From Mariniblastus sp. (GTDB lineage Bacteria > Planctomycetota > Planctomycetia > Pirellulales > Pirellulaceae), in assembly GCA_029251085.1 (NCBI GenBank), contig JAQXDZ010000085.1, positions 1-62,239 of the forward strand: a stretch of DNA of 62,239 bases. The letters run 5' to 3'. A program made the position numbers and the translations under genes. The notes beneath the pieces are model-generated. The model did no database searches. It was given only the letters and a program-made list of their open reading frames with translations, and was not told where the DNA came from. Positions 1 to 11,200 of the stretch are shown piece after piece (positions within the stretch are counted from its first letter, which is position 1; each line of letters starts with the position of its first letter).

Positions 1-339
1 AAAGCGACGGTTGAAAACTTAAAAAAACTTGGGTTCCCAGCTACCGAAGAAAATGTTTTGACCAAAAACAAAGAACTTGGACGAGGAGATGATAAAATTT
101 CCCGCCGCGCGACGGTAGCCAAAACACACAGAATTGTCATGCTCATTGGAGACAGTATGAGCGATTTGTGCAGTGGGATGGATGTCACCGAAACCAGCCA
201 ACGCAACCAGGCAGGGAATCAAAAATTCCAACGACTTGGCTCGCGCTGGATCATGCTCCCCAACCCAGTTTACGGCGGTTGGCAGCAAGCCCTGCCTGAA
301 AACAAACATGCGTTAAAACCAAAATCAAACACTAAATAA
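1..339 (+). CDS. HAD-family acid phosphatase, e(P4)-like (3' end only)
   Basis: The reading frame is open from the first base of the window, so only the C-terminal 112 residues are seen and the start lies upstream. The fragment has the layout of the class-B-like HAD acid phosphatases (5'-nucleotidase, lipoprotein e(P4) family). It contains TVENLKKLGFP, then a conserved basic stretch KISRRATV, then IVMLIGDSMSDL, which is HAD motif IV with the metal-binding aspartates, and finally a W-x-LPNPVYGGW end motif. Members are outer-membrane or periplasmic phosphatases that release phosphate from nucleotides and other monoesters. The lipobox and motif I would be upstream and cannot be checked. The family call is firm; the substrate is not known. 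Confidence 0.8.
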   Translation, partial: KATVENLKKLGFPATEENVLTKNKELGRGDDKISRRATVAKTHRIVMLIGDSMSDLCSGMDVTETSQRNQAGNQKFQRLGSRWIMLPNPVYGGWQQALPENKHALKPKSNTK

Positions 340-416
340 CCAACCGTCCAATCAATCGCTCGAAGTCATCGCGGGCTCTAACTCTTCCACCGCTCACCTC
401 CAATGCGAGATTCACA

Positions 417-1733
417 ATGAATCAAAAATCTGCCCTGCTGATTGGGATCCTGTTCGCTGTCACAATTCAAGTTCAGGCCCAAAGTCGTAAAATATTGTTC
501 GAGGAGGTTAAAAACAGACCTGCCACAACAACGGGGCAATGGGTCATTGGCGACAAAAACATGACCGTTAACGGCAATTCTCAGATTGCTTCGGCGGAAG
601 CAATTAAGCCTGGCTCACTGGCAGTGACCGAGTATTTTGAAGCGGGTGGTAAAAATGTTGTGACACGCATGCAACCCTATCCCATCCAGGCATCCGAAAT
701 AAGTGATGGGCCTTACGTGAATTGGATCGACCCCCAAACCGTAGAAATTATCACCATCGTAAATGGGAAACTATCTCGGCAGCGAATTGAAAAAATTACC
801 GAACCTCGTGTTATCAAAAACCTGACACCGAGGGTCCAAGCATTAACACTGAACCCTGCCCCGCCCTCCCCTCCAAAATCTGAGTGGAATCAACCAAGTC
901 GCCTGATGGCCATCAGTGATCTCGAAGGAAACTATCTCAATGCAGTTCGTTTTTTAGAAAACAACAAAGTAATCGATCAACAGGGGCACTGGATCTGGGG
1001 AGTGGGACATCTGGTTTTGGTGGGCGACCTTGTCGATCGGGGGCAATCCGTCACCGAATTGATGTGGTTATTTCACCGACTGGAACAGGAAGCGATCGCT
1101 GCCGGTGGCCGTGTCCATTACGTCCTTGGAAATCACGAAGCGATGGTGATGGGTGGAGACTTGCGATATATCCATCCCAAATACGTTTTTACCTCCACAA
1201 GAATTGGCATTGCTTACGATCTACTTCACGGACCCAATACAGAAATTGGCCGATGGTGGCGTTCGAAAAATGGAGTCACGCGGGTTGGCGATCTGCTCTT
1301 CGTGCATGGCGGTTATTCTCCCAAACTAGATGCTGCCAAGCTCGAGATGAACCAACTGAATCAGTTGATTCGCGATGGATTGCCCCCTCGCAAATCAGTC
1401 GGCGCGACACCGGCGACAAACCCCGTCGGTGACATGCACGGCCCCTTCTGGTACCGCGGTTACTTCCCACAACATGCCGCTGCTTGGGATGGATTAGCTA
1501 CTCCCGCTCAACTCAAGCAAATCTTAAACCGGCACAACGCAAAACACGTAGTCATTGGACACACCGTGGTGGACCAGGTCGGCCCAATTGATGACTCTGG
1601 ATTCGTGCTTGGAATCGACGTGAAATGGGCAGATTCAAAAAAGTGCGAAGGACTCCTTCAGGAAAATGGGATTCTCTACCGTGTTCTCATGAATGGACAG
1701 CGCGAAAGACTTTTTCCTGACAAATCGAAATAG
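417..1733 (+). CDS. Exported calcineurin-like metallophosphoesterase (Shewanella-like phosphatase type)
   Basis: This 438-residue protein begins with a signal peptide (residues 1-21, hydrophobic core then VQAQS). A 120-residue unassigned domain follows. The metallophosphoesterase domain then runs from about residue 165: SDLEGNY stands in for the usual GDxHG motif, GDLVDRG is near 203, GNHE near 238, and GHT near 381. These supply the two-metal site of PPP-like phosphatases. The spacing, including an LFVHGGYS motif near 297, fits the Shewanella-like protein phosphatase branch found in bacteria and plants. It probably hydrolyses phosphoesters in the periplasm. The first motif has E where H is common (DLEGN), which is also seen in bacterial relatives. 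The ATG at 417 places the signal peptide correctly. Confidence 0.85.
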   Translation: MNQKSALLIGILFAVTIQVQAQSRKILFEEVKNRPATTTGQWVIGDKNMTVNGNSQIASAEAIKPGSLAVTEYFEAGGKNVVTRMQPYPIQASEISDGPYVNWIDPQTVEIITIVNGKLSRQRIEKITEPRVIKNLTPRVQALTLNPAPPSPPKSEWNQPSRLMAISDLEGNYLNAVRFLENNKVIDQQGHWIWGVGHLVLVGDLVDRGQSVTELMWLFHRLEQEAIAAGGRVHYVLGNHEAMVMGGDLRYIHPKYVFTSTRIGIAYDLLHGPNTEIGRWWRSKNGVTRVGDLLFVHGGYSPKLDAAKLEMNQLNQLIRDGLPPRKSVGATPATNPVGDMHGPFWYRGYFPQHAAAWDGLATPAQLKQILNRHNAKHVVIGHTVVDQVGPIDDSGFVLGIDVKWADSKKCEGLLQENGILYRVLMNGQRERLFPDKSK

Positions 1734-1861
1734 TTTTCACTGGATTCTTCCCAAACCCATGAAGAATTCAGCGTTTCATACGGTTTGCCACCCGTAACTG
1801 CTGCCGCCGCGCGATCGATTCAAGTACAATCCAGCGGATCACTTAGCTCTAAGGAAGACCC

Positions 1862-3574
1862 ATGTTGTTCTTGTATTTACCTCGATTCGTTTTGATCGCG
1901 ATTTGCATTATCCATTTCGCTACACTCGACCTCCATGCGCAGGCACAACATGGTTCCTCCCTCCTGCCGACAACCAGCCAGCAGCGCATTGCTGAATCAA
2001 AAATTACGGATGCATCCATTCGAGCCGATGTAGAATTCCTGGCCGACGACCTCCTCGAAGGTCGAGGCCCCGGAACACGTGGCGATCGCTTGGCTCAGAA
2101 ATATATCATTTCCCAATTTAAACAGATGGGACTAAAGCCTGCCGGCAAAGACGGCGGTTGGACACAAGCCGTTCCTCTAATGGGGGTTACAACTCGTCCT
2201 CCCTCTTCGCTTACCTTTAAGCAAGCCAACCAATCCCTCGCATTGAAGAACAAAGACGACTACATCGTCACTTGCGGAACGGGCGTTGAACAAGCAGTTA
2301 TCAAAGAGGCGGAAGTTGTGTTCGTCGGCTATGGAATCCAGGCACCCGAATATGGCTGGGACGACTTCAAGGGAATCGATGTCAAGGGAAAGGTTTTACT
2401 GTGCCTCAACAACGACCCCGCCGACAATCCTGAGATGTTTGCCGGGCGGACTCGACTTTATTACGGACGATGGGACTATAAATACGCGAAGGCAGCCGAA
2501 CTGGGTGCAGCTGGTATGCTAATTATTCACACCACTCCCTCGGCTGGTTACCCCTATCAAGTGGTACAAACTTCATGGACGGGAGAGCAAATGGCTCTCG
2601 GTGGCAAGCAAGTTGGCCGTGCCCTTCTCGAAGGCTGGCTCACTGAAAACGCGGCAGGGAAATTGGTGTCATTCGCGGGTCTTCAACTGGATGAATTAAC
2701 TCAATCTGCCCAATCGAAAAACTTCCAGCCAGTTCCATTAAAGACGACATTGTCCATGAAAATGGATTGCCGCGTTCGCTCGCGAAGCTCCGCCAATGTG
2801 CTTGGCCTGCTGCCCGGCAGTGACCCCGAACTGAGTAACCAATGGATTGTCTACACGGCACACCACGATCACATTGGAATGACCGAAGCTCGCGATGAAA
2901 AGGTCGACAACATTTACAACGGAGCCGTCGACAATGCCTCGGGCGTAGGATCAATGTTGGCGATCGCTCGTGCCATGGCTGCCTTACCAGAATCGGAACG
3001 CCCGCGACGATCCATTCTATTTGCCTCAGTGGCCGCTGAAGAACAAGGGCTCCTCGGTTCAGCCTATCTTGCACAAAACCCGCCCATTCCAGCTGGGCGT
3101 TTGGCCGCGGTCATTAATATTGACGGGATCAACATTCTTGGGGCAACCGAGGACGTCGTCGTAATTGGACGCGGCAAATCGGACATGGATAAAATTGTGG
3201 AGCGGATCTCGAAATGGCAAAAACGAGTCGTTGTCGGAGACCAGTTTCCCGATCGCGGTTATTACTACCGTTCGGATCAGTTCAGTCTAGCTAAAATTGG
3301 TGTCCCCGGGGTCTACCTCAGCTCCGGAGTTCATGTGATTGGCAAACCGGATGGTTGGGGAAAGGAACAACTGCGAGAGTGGACTGAAAACATCTACCAC
3401 CAGACGAGCGATGAGTACAGCGACACCTGGAACCTCTCGGGAGCAGTCGAGGACGCCAAGCTAATGTTCTACACTGGACTTCAAGCCGCAAATCAAAAAT
3501 CGCTACCCGCTTGGAATCCCGGTGACGAATTCGAAGCCGCACGACTGGAAGCCCTTAAACAACTCTCGAAGTAA
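1862..3574 (+). CDS. Secreted M28-family zinc aminopeptidase with PA domain
   Basis: The 570-residue product has an N-terminal signal peptide (about residues 1-26). A PA-like insert at roughly 120-270 contains VFVGYGIQAPEYGWDDF. The M28 peptidase domain follows. The co-catalytic zinc ligands are all visible: HHDH near 334, D of DNASGVG near 357, the general base pair EE of AEEQGLLGS near 392, D of NIDGIN near 420, and a terminal H in YHQTSDEY near 513. The protein should remove N-terminal residues from peptides outside the cytoplasm or in the periplasm. The gene stands alone, 128 bp after the phosphatase, with no partner that narrows the substrate. Confidence 0.88.
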   Translation: MLFLYLPRFVLIAICIIHFATLDLHAQAQHGSSLLPTTSQQRIAESKITDASIRADVEFLADDLLEGRGPGTRGDRLAQKYIISQFKQMGLKPAGKDGGWTQAVPLMGVTTRPPSSLTFKQANQSLALKNKDDYIVTCGTGVEQAVIKEAEVVFVGYGIQAPEYGWDDFKGIDVKGKVLLCLNNDPADNPEMFAGRTRLYYGRWDYKYAKAAELGAAGMLIIHTTPSAGYPYQVVQTSWTGEQMALGGKQVGRALLEGWLTENAAGKLVSFAGLQLDELTQSAQSKNFQPVPLKTTLSMKMDCRVRSRSSANVLGLLPGSDPELSNQWIVYTAHHDHIGMTEARDEKVDNIYNGAVDNASGVGSMLAIARAMAALPESERPRRSILFASVAAEEQGLLGSAYLAQNPPIPAGRLAAVINIDGINILGATEDVVVIGRGKSDMDKIVERISKWQKRVVVGDQFPDRGYYYRSDQFSLAKIGVPGVYLSSGVHVIGKPDGWGKEQLREWTENIYHQTSDEYSDTWNLSGAVEDAKLMFYTGLQAANQKSLPAWNPGDEFEAARLEALKQLSK

Positions 3575-3662
3575 ACAACGTCCACAATTCTAAATTTAAA
3601 TCCGTCCTTCGGATAATCCAACTCTGAAATGTCGACAACGACATTTAACCCATTGAAACCTT

Positions 3663-4589
3663 ATGGCAACGACCGAATTTAAAGACACCGTAACTCCCGA
3701 ACTGGAAGGCCGAATCGATTTGATGGTTCGCAGCCTGATCGACTTGCCAAGAAGCAAATTGACGCTCCTCTTCGACCACGGTTGCGTTTCCCTCAACGGA
3801 TCTATCTGCAAAAACCCCGCGACCCGTGTCAGCACCGGTGACGCTATCCTCGTTAACTACGATGCCAGACAGGGCTATGCCAAAAAAAAACGCCCGTGGA
3901 GTGATCGGACTTTTACGATCATTCACGAAGACGATGACCTGCTGGTAATCAACAAAGCCTCCGGAGTACTAACGGTTCCCACGAACAAAGAAGAACCAAA
4001 TACATTACTGGAGCGAGTCACCGCGTATCTGGATCGCAAAAAGAAAAACCACGAAGCCTACCTGATTCACCGACTTGACCGCGGAATGAGTGGCACGATG
4101 GTATTCGGCAAGACACCGAAATCGGCAAAACATCTGCGGACTCAATTTGACAAAGATCAAGCCCGTCGAATCGTATTCGCAATCGTCAACGGAGAACTGG
4201 AATCTGAATCCGGTGTTTTTGAATCGCAGCTCGACACGCACAGCAATCTTAGCCGTTACTCCACGTTAGAAAAAGGCAAAGGGCAACGTGCTGTGACTCG
4301 CTATAAAGTTACCCAGCAATTAGAGGAAGCGACCGCAGTCGAACTTGAATTGGTCACCGCTCGCCGCCATCAAGCGCGTGTTCACTTTTGTGAATCGGGA
4401 CATCACATTCTTGGAGACACCCGCTATCGGCAACAGCGCTATCCCCACGAAAAATGGGACAAAAAAAGGCTGGCTATGCATAGCGTTGAACTTTCGTTCA
4501 TCCATCCAACGACGATGAAACGGGTTACCTTTAAATCTCCGCTACCGATGACACTCCGAAAATTCATTCGTGGCAGCAGAAAAAAATAG
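3663..4589 (+). CDS. RluA-family pseudouridine synthase
   Basis: The product is 308 residues long. It has an N-terminal S4-like RNA-binding domain (about 15-70, including LPRSKLTLLFDHGCVSLNG). The RluA catalytic domain follows, with the signature HRLDRGMSGTMVFGKT near 135. The aspartate of HRLDR is the catalytic residue that attacks uridine in tRNA or rRNA. The consensus is HRLDRxTSG; here M replaces T. A downstream motif near 240, RRHQARVHF, matches the usual RxHQ(I/A)R element. The exact target (16S, 23S or tRNA) cannot be read from the sequence. ATG at 3663 is the only reasonable start. Confidence 0.88.
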   Translation: MATTEFKDTVTPELEGRIDLMVRSLIDLPRSKLTLLFDHGCVSLNGSICKNPATRVSTGDAILVNYDARQGYAKKKRPWSDRTFTIIHEDDDLLVINKASGVLTVPTNKEEPNTLLERVTAYLDRKKKNHEAYLIHRLDRGMSGTMVFGKTPKSAKHLRTQFDKDQARRIVFAIVNGELESESGVFESQLDTHSNLSRYSTLEKGKGQRAVTRYKVTQQLEEATAVELELVTARRHQARVHFCESGHHILGDTRYRQQRYPHEKWDKKRLAMHSVELSFIHPTTMKRVTFKSPLPMTLRKFIRGSRKK

Positions 4590-4690
4590 AGTTGCGGTGT
4601 AATTCTACCAAACCGATATTCAACCGTCTGTCAGGAAATCAGTGGTCAACGTAGAATGTTGCGGCGGTATTTGTTTCTTGATTCGTTGAT

Positions 4691-6697
4691 TTGAAAGACG
4701 CTATTTTGGATTCACAGGAGATCCTTGGACAAGACGGTTTAATTGCCAAACGGCTGCCAAACTACGAAGAGCGTCGTCAGCAACTCGAGATGGCCGATGC
4801 CGTGGCAGAGGCGATCCGCGCCAAGAAACATTTGATCGTCGAAGCCGGAACAGGCGTTGGCAAGAGCTTTGGCTACCTCGTTCCAGCGATCCTCTCATTG
4901 CAAGAAAACCAGGAAAGCAAAGATGGTGGCAAGCGCAGGATCGTGGTCTCCACCCACACCATTAGCCTGCAAGAGCAGCTAATTCAAAAAGACGTTCCAC
5001 TCCTGAACAGCATCATTCCGCTCGAGTTTTCCGCCGTATTGGCCAAAGGACGTGGCAACTACATCAGTCTTCGACGACTGAAACAGGCGCTTAAACGAAG
5101 CGACAGTTTGTTTTCCACCGACGAACAGGTATCTCAGGTTCAAGACCTTCGGGAGTGGGCGGTAACGACCAACGACGGCTCACGCGCCGACCTCGATCTA
5201 AAGGTACTTCCAAGCGTGTGGGACGAAGTCAAAAGTGATAGTGGAAACTGCCTTGGAAGAAAATGTCCCAGCTACGCAGATTGCCACTACTTCAAAGCGA
5301 GGAAGCGATTACAAAATGCCGACATCCTAATCGTGAACCATGCCCTCTTTTTCAGCGACCTCTCACTGCGAAGACTGGGCGTAAACATTCTCCCCGATTA
5401 CGACACCGTTATTCTTGATGAAGCTCACACCATTCAAGATGTTGCCAGCGACCACCTTGGCCTTGGAATCACTTTAGGACAAATCGACTACACACTCTCC
5501 AAACTCTACAACGAAAGCACGAACAAAGGTCTGTTGGTGCATCACAATCTCAAGGCCGGACAGCAGTCGGTTGTCCAATGCCGAATCCGCGCCGAAGATC
5601 TGTTTGGAGACATCCTCGCCTGGATCGCTCGCACGCAAACCTCCAATGCCCGCAATACGACGACCCGCGTGCAGGAACCTGGCATCGTCAACAATCCCCT
5701 CTCTCCGGCTTTGGATAAATTAAGTCAATTGGTTCGGCAATTTGGCGAGAACATGAAAGACGCCGCCGAGAAACAAGACTTCACCTCTCAAGCGGAACGA
5801 CTCGCCGCGCTCTCAACGTCCCTCGAAGCTTGGCGACTTCAAGAGATGGAAGGCGGGGTTTACTGGGTCGAATCAGGAATGAACCGGTATGGAAAACAAA
5901 AAGTTAAATTAATGGCAGCGCCAATCGATATTGGCCCCGCCCTGCGAGAAAATCTGTTTAACAAAACCGATTGCTGCATTCTAACCAGTGCTACACTGGC
6001 CATCGGCGATCAATCGTTCGATTTCTTCCGAAACCGAATCGGACTCACACAATCTAAATCACTGCAACTTGGCAGTCCCTTCAATTATTGCGAACAGGCT
6101 CGGTTGATTCTGGTTTCTAACATGGCCAGCCCCGCAGAGCACCGGGACACGCACGAACGACAGTGCATCGAAGCAATCAAACAGTACGTCTCCCGAACAG
6201 ATGGCCATGCCTTTGTGTTATTTACCAGTTACGATTTCCTCAATCGTGCCGTCCGTGACTTGACTCCCTGGCTTAGCGAAAAAGATTTCGGACTTTATGT
6301 TCAGGGAGGAGGCGTTTCCAGAACGCAATTACTTGAGCAATTTAAATCTAAACCGCGCGGTGTCCTGTTCGGAACCGATAGTTTCTGGCAGGGAGTTGAT
6401 GTCCAGGGTGACGCGTTGCAAAATGTAATCATCACCAAACTGCCGTTTAGCGTTCCTGACCAACCGCTCCTGCAGGCTCGACTTGAAGCGATCAAAAAAT
6501 CAGGAGGCAACCCATTCAATGATTACCAATTGCCTGAGGCAATCATAAAATTCAAACAAGGATTTGGACGCCTCATTCGGAGTAAAACCGATACAGGCAT
6601 CGTCGTTGTCCTTGACCCCAGAATTAAAACAAAATCTTATGGTCGAATTTTTCTTGGCTCGCTTCCAGAGTGCCAGGTCGAATATGACACCATTTAG
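4691..6697 (+). CDS. dinG: DinG/XPD-family ATP-dependent DNA helicase
   Basis: This 668-residue superfamily 2 helicase starts at TTG. It has Walker A AGTGVGKS near 53, motif Ia [17 protein letters not shown] in VILDEAHTI near 243, and the C-terminal motifs [14 protein letters not shown] and QGFGRLIR. An Fe-S-type insertion carries cysteines at residues 187, 192 and 198 ([12 protein letters not shown]). The position that holds the first cluster cysteine in many DinG/XPD proteins (GRGNYxC) is Ser126 here (GRGNYIS). DinG proteins unwind 5'-3' and resolve D-loops, R-loops or other structures in DNA repair. The gene is followed by a small protein but is not obviously in a DNA-repair operon. Confidence 0.88.
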   Translation: MKDAILDSQEILGQDGLIAKRLPNYEERRQQLEMADAVAEAIRAKKHLIVEAGTGVGKSFGYLVPAILSLQENQESKDGGKRRIVVSTHTISLQEQLIQKDVPLLNSIIPLEFSAVLAKGRGNYISLRRLKQALKRSDSLFSTDEQVSQVQDLREWAVTTNDGSRADLDLKVLPSVWDEVKSDSGNCLGRKCPSYADCHYFKARKRLQNADILIVNHALFFSDLSLRRLGVNILPDYDTVILDEAHTIQDVASDHLGLGITLGQIDYTLSKLYNESTNKGLLVHHNLKAGQQSVVQCRIRAEDLFGDILAWIARTQTSNARNTTTRVQEPGIVNNPLSPALDKLSQLVRQFGENMKDAAEKQDFTSQAERLAALSTSLEAWRLQEMEGGVYWVESGMNRYGKQKVKLMAAPIDIGPALRENLFNKTDCCILTSATLAIGDQSFDFFRNRIGLTQSKSLQLGSPFNYCEQARLILVSNMASPAEHRDTHERQCIEAIKQYVSRTDGHAFVLFTSYDFLNRAVRDLTPWLSEKDFGLYVQGGGVSRTQLLEQFKSKPRGVLFGTDSFWQGVDVQGDALQNVIITKLPFSVPDQPLLQARLEAIKKSGGNPFNDYQLPEAIIKFKQGFGRLIRSKTDTGIVVVLDPRIKTKSYGRIFLGSLPECQVEYDTI

Positions 6698-6840
6698 CTC
6701 GCGGTCAGAGTAAAACTGTCTTGTCCGAGGGCTACATTCAAGTTGTTTGGTCGCTAAAATCGACATATCTGGGGTGTTTGAGCTTTCATCACGTCCGACT
6801 TAAGAATTGCCGATAATTCTGCTGCCTGCTTTTTTTCCGT

Positions 6841-7119
6841 TTGAAACCAGCGAGTTCGACCGTGGCCGAAAGATCCAAATACCAACAAAACATTATCCGG
6901 AACTATTACGATAACCGGGAAAACATTTCGCTCCAGCGAGCTCAGGAAATTGTCACCGAGCTATACCTCTCAGAAGGCAAAAAGAGAGAAAAGTACTGGA
7001 AAAGTCTCGAAGGACATCTGCTCAAGCTAGACGTCAAACAACAAACAATCGATCATCTAATCGCCCAGAATGATCCGATGCAAGTTGCGAAACTAGTCGA
7101 AAAGCTAGGCAAACAATAA
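6841..7119 (+). CDS. Small hypothetical protein, charged and helical
   Basis: This 92-residue protein is unrecognised. It starts at TTG, with no clear Shine-Dalgarno site. It is rich in K, E and Q, has no cysteine and no membrane segment, and looks mostly alpha-helical (residues 8-60 are highly charged). The codon use and length are like those of a real gene, and there is no better frame on either strand. It lies 143 bp after the dinG-like helicase and 45 bp before a membrane protein on the same strand. I cannot assign a function; it resembles the short soluble hypotheticals common in planctomycetes. Confidence 0.6.
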   Translation: MKPASSTVAERSKYQQNIIRNYYDNRENISLQRAQEIVTELYLSEGKKREKYWKSLEGHLLKLDVKQQTIDHLIAQNDPMQVAKLVEKLGKQ

Positions 7120-7164
7120 TTCCGCGTTTTCACTTTAATATTCTGAGTAACAGAGGCCGAATCC

Positions 7165-7629
7165 ATGCTCTCCGAAGAACAGAGAACCAAACTTCGACCC
7201 CGCGTCGCCTCACTTCAGTCCATCGCAGGGGCGATGCTTGCAGCCTCGATTCTCGCAGCCGTCGTGATCGGGACGATTGCAGATTGGGATGAACTGGGCG
7301 ATCCACTCTCCATGCTGCCACTGATCGGAGCGGTTTTTGGAATGTTGATGGTCGGCAGTGGGATCGTGTTCCCCCTCGTCTTTGCCGGAGAGCTTGCTAC
7401 CGGAGATTCCGAAGAGGAAAAATTGAAATCTGCCGCTCAGGCCGTAACCGTGGAATATCTTGTTCGCTTTGCACTTGTAGAAGCCGCGCTGTTTACCAAC
7501 CTGCTTGTGCTGATGCTTGACCTTCACACCGTTACACTGGGTATCGTCGGATTGGCAATTCTCACCTTCCTGTTTCTCTTTCCCATCCAATCGAGATTCA
7601 TTGGCTCGGTCGAAAAACGTCTTCGCTAA
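7165..7629 (+). CDS. Hypothetical inner-membrane protein with four TM helices
   Basis: This 154-residue protein has four predicted membrane helices at about residues 18-38, 50-75, 98-118 and 122-143. A short polar loop around 78-90 contains DSEEEK. The short N-terminus is basic and the C-terminus (EKRLR) is also basic, which suggests both ends are cytoplasmic. No catalytic or binding motif is visible and I do not recognise the family. The gene converges on csrA, whose stop codon lies 30 bp away on the other strand. Confidence 0.65.
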   Translation: MLSEEQRTKLRPRVASLQSIAGAMLAASILAAVVIGTIADWDELGDPLSMLPLIGAVFGMLMVGSGIVFPLVFAGELATGDSEEEKLKSAAQAVTVEYLVRFALVEAALFTNLLVLMLDLHTVTLGIVGLAILTFLFLFPIQSRFIGSVEKRLR

Positions 7630-7659
7630 AGCAACCCTCAACAAGCTCTTCGACGCGGC

Positions 7660-7863
7660 CTAACCAGCAATTGCAACGGCCTGAGGAATTTGCATCTCTA
7701 CTACGCTCATTCCGTAAGGTTTCAATTCACCCCGCATCACCTTCACATCGGAGGGAGCAGAGATACCGAGTCGGACGGTGTTTCCTTTAATCTGCAAGAC
7801 CTCCACTGTGATGCCACCGTCGATTAATACTTTTTCATTCTGCTTGCGACTTAAAACTAACAT
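7660..7863 (-). CDS. csrA: Carbon storage regulator CsrA (RNA-binding translational regulator)
   Basis: The 67-residue product opens with the CsrA signature MLVLSRKQNEKVLI, continues with VRLGISAP near 33-40, and has the RNA-contact element VMRGELK near 44-50. CsrA dimers bind GGA motifs in 5' leaders and block or stabilise translation, with effects on carbon flux, motility and biofilm. An upstream in-frame ATG would add 12 residues. The start at 7863 is chosen because it begins exactly at the conserved N-terminus and is preceded by AAGGAG at a proper distance. A C-terminal tail of about ten residues is extra, as in other planctomycete copies. No fliW or flagellar gene is nearby. Confidence 0.93.
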   Translation of the reverse strand: MLVLSRKQNEKVLIDGGITVEVLQIKGNTVRLGISAPSDVKVMRGELKPYGMSVVEMQIPQAVAIAG

Positions 7864-8275
7864 TTCATTCTCCTTAACTTTTGGCCTTGGGGGGATCAAA
7901 CGATTTGGGGAGCACAGTTGGCCGATGTGCTTCGTTGATAAGTATCTGCGAACTCCGTGACACCTCAGGTCACGCTCTCAATCGATTTCATAAAAAACTT
8001 CCACCCGCTTGCGAGCCTAACCGTACATTGCTGCCGATCCTTTAACTTACTTACGCAAAACAAAGTGTATTTCGATTAATTTCTCGTTCGCTTTCCCATA
8101 AAATGGCCAAAAACTCCGATTTATGCTCGAACTGCTAGCACACTCTCAAGTTGGAATGTAGTTCAACTTCAAAATCACCCCCTTTAAAAATGGGCGAACT
8201 GGCCTTCTATAGTCCTGCATTTTCGATCCTGCTACACTCCGGCGCGATTTATCAAACTGGAACCATGGCAAATTA
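7864..8275. other. Intergenic region between csrA and the YCF48 gene
   Basis: This 412-bp stretch separates two divergent genes, so it should hold both promoters. I see the csrA Shine-Dalgarno site at its left edge and an inverted repeat GTGAC-N7-GTCAC at 7957-7973, which could be an operator or a small hairpin. Open frames here are short and of shadow composition. I could not assign -35/-10 boxes with confidence. Confidence 0.4.
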
Positions 8276-11200
8276 ATGCACGGATTTATTAAACCAATAA
8301 TCACTCGTTGTGCGGCGGGGCTGGTAGCGCTTTGTTGGGTCACCCCTTTTGCTTTTGGCGATTCGGATTTACCCCGGGAACAACTTCCCAAGTCCTGGAA
8401 GTCAGATGCAGAGCTCACCGATGTTTTTTTCCTCAACCCTCGCTTGGGTTGGGCAGTCGGTGCGCAGGGGACAATTGTACGAACCTCCGATGGAGGGAAA
8501 AACTGGATTCAAATATCGCAACGAGTGAATCTAAGCGCCAACAATCTCTCACTGGATGAAAAGCTTCGCAATATGCGACAGGGCATCCAAACCCGAGCCA
8601 CCGGTCGCGCCAATGGGCAATCGATCAATTCAATTAGCTGTCGATTCGAGTCAGTATTTTTTGCAGATGAAAAAAATGGCTGGATCGCAGGCGGTTACAG
8701 TGTGCCCTACATTAATCGTTCCAAAGCCATTGTCATGAGGACTCGAGATGGTGGAATCACGTGGAACTCAGTCGAACATTTAGTCGCCCCTCGATTCCAG
8801 CAAATTCGCTTCACCGATCCATTGAATGGATGGGCGGTCGGCGAAGCTGGTAATTTATTTCAGTCTGGAATTTTTTACACCTCCGATGGTGGCCAGTCAT
8901 GGTCGAGCCAAACCTCGAAAAAAATTCACTCTTGGATCGCCGTTGAGCGAATCAACGATGGCTTGGTAACCATTAATGAAGCTGGCCAATTGGGCACACT
9001 GCGTCCAAATCAGTATGAACGTGCGGTGGTAATCAGTGAGAACCCCACCCCCCTTTCTCAAGTCCGCATGGTCAATAACACGTCAGGTTGGGCAGTCGGT
9101 GAATCCGGCACGCTGCTCAACACAACCAACGGTGGAAAATCCTGGACGCAAATCAAGCTCCCAGCGGGAGCCTCTGAAATCGACCTTGAAACCATTTCCG
9201 CCATCGAAAATCAAATTTGGTTTGCCGGCGATCCCGGGACAGTTATCTATTCGATGGATACAAAAACCGGAAAGACGACATCGCACCGCACTCCAATTCG
9301 GATGCGGATTAATCAAATACATTTTTCGGATCAATCCCACGGCTGGGCAGTCGGCGGCGGCGGAGCGATTATCGCCACCACCGATGGAGGACAAAACTGG
9401 CATGTCCAACGAGGCAACCAACAACGTGTTGCCATCCTTTACGTAAGCCTCGACGACCAATCTATCCCGCTGGAGTTACTGGCAAAGTATTCGATTGAAG
9501 AGAATCAAACTGCCGCCGCATTAGTGATTCAAAAAACAAATCACCAAAATCAGGACCTCACCCAGTCGACCGAACGGCTCGGCAGCAGCCTTCTCCATTC
9601 ACTGGGCATTCCAGCCGAAGCCGACCTGAGTTCGGCAGGAACACGAGAGAAAATCTTAAAAAACCTCACCCGTGTGATTCGAACCATGCAACCCAACGTA
9701 GTGGTGCTGAATTCATCCGAACCAACCACCCGCCAACGTAACCAACGTTCCGCTGAACTATTTTCGCTCGTGAACTCTGCGATCAACCACGCCGGCAGTG
9801 AGCGAAGTTTTCCGATCCAAATCACAGATCTAGGTTTAAAAACATGGAAAGTCGATCGGTTTGCATTTGAGGATCCAACCGGCGATTTCACCATTGATGC
9901 GACACGCCTCCTTCCTCGGGCAGGCGTCTTGATTGAAGACCAAATCGCGCTTAGCCGCGCACTTTTAGGGAAATCCGTCACTAGCGATCAGGTGCTTCGT
10001 TACCGCGTCAACCATCTGAGCCAACGCGAAAGAATGCAAGCGGGAAATCTTCTCTCTGGATTAGATAAGAGAAAAACTGCGTTACCGAGAAACATGATAG
10101 ACGCCAAACGTGGAAATCTAAACATGATTCAGCAGGCGAATTCGAAACAAAAAAAAGTAGAAGAATTCGTTCGTTTTGAACCCACCTCTTCTCGCGACTT
10201 GCTAATTTGGCGACAACAAATCCAGGCGTTCACCATGCCAATGGATAAGGGAATCGCCGGAGTATGGTTGATGCAACTCGCCGAAGGCTATTTGGAGGTT
10301 GGAAAAACAGAGCTCGCTGCACAAACCCACACACTTTTGGTCAACCACTGGGCCAATCATGCATTCGCACCTGCCTCCATGAATTGGCTGGCAAAATATT
10401 ACAGCAGTGAAGAATTCGCCCAAATTGAATATCAGAACAAAATTAAAAATGGGGAACTAACTGAACTCGGAACGCTGACTAAAACCCAACGCTTAAAAGA
10501 AAGTTTCCAACCACGGACTGAGCAAAAATTTGCTAACGGGAGCTCACAGATCAAATGGCTACCCAGCGACGCAATGCTGAAATCCAAAGAAAAAAAATCG
10601 CCACCCCCAGAAGAACCGGACGCTAAAGCAGACAGCACACCCTCTCCCATTCGACCAGCTTTCTTTGATCAACGCCTGCAAATAGCCAGTAAAATATTAA
10701 ATCAAATGAAACAGCGGGATCCTGAACTAGCTGCCGGGCCGCAATATAAATTCATGGAATCTCATATTTCCCGGCGACTCAATGGAGCACTGGCCAATGA
10801 AGGCCGATATAAATCGCTCGCACAGCTTAGCGATGAAGGCGAGGCAGGCCTTTCCATCGCCGCGCGACGCGAATTGGCACTCAGTCCACAATTAGCAACT
10901 TCACCGTCTAGCTTTGCGATGGGCGTCTGCCGATTCACCGACAAACCACCCAAGCTTGATGGCAAACTTAACGACCCTTTTTGGCAGAACGGTTCTCAAA
11001 ATCGCGATGCCTGGCAAATGCCTCTCTCAACCGCCGATAGCAAATCAAACGGCTCTCCTGATCTTGCCATGTTCGCTTACGATGAGAATTACTTTTACGC
11101 CGGCTTTCAGTGTCAAAAAATAGCCGGCCAACCTTACCAGTCTCCCAATCAATCAAGACCGCGGGATGCGGATTTGACTCACCGCGACCGAATCGAGTTC

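Noticed and set aside
2640..3074. Minus-strand frame of 144 codons
   Set aside because: It is antisense to the M28 peptidase catalytic domain, is Arg- and Cys-rich, and has no motif.
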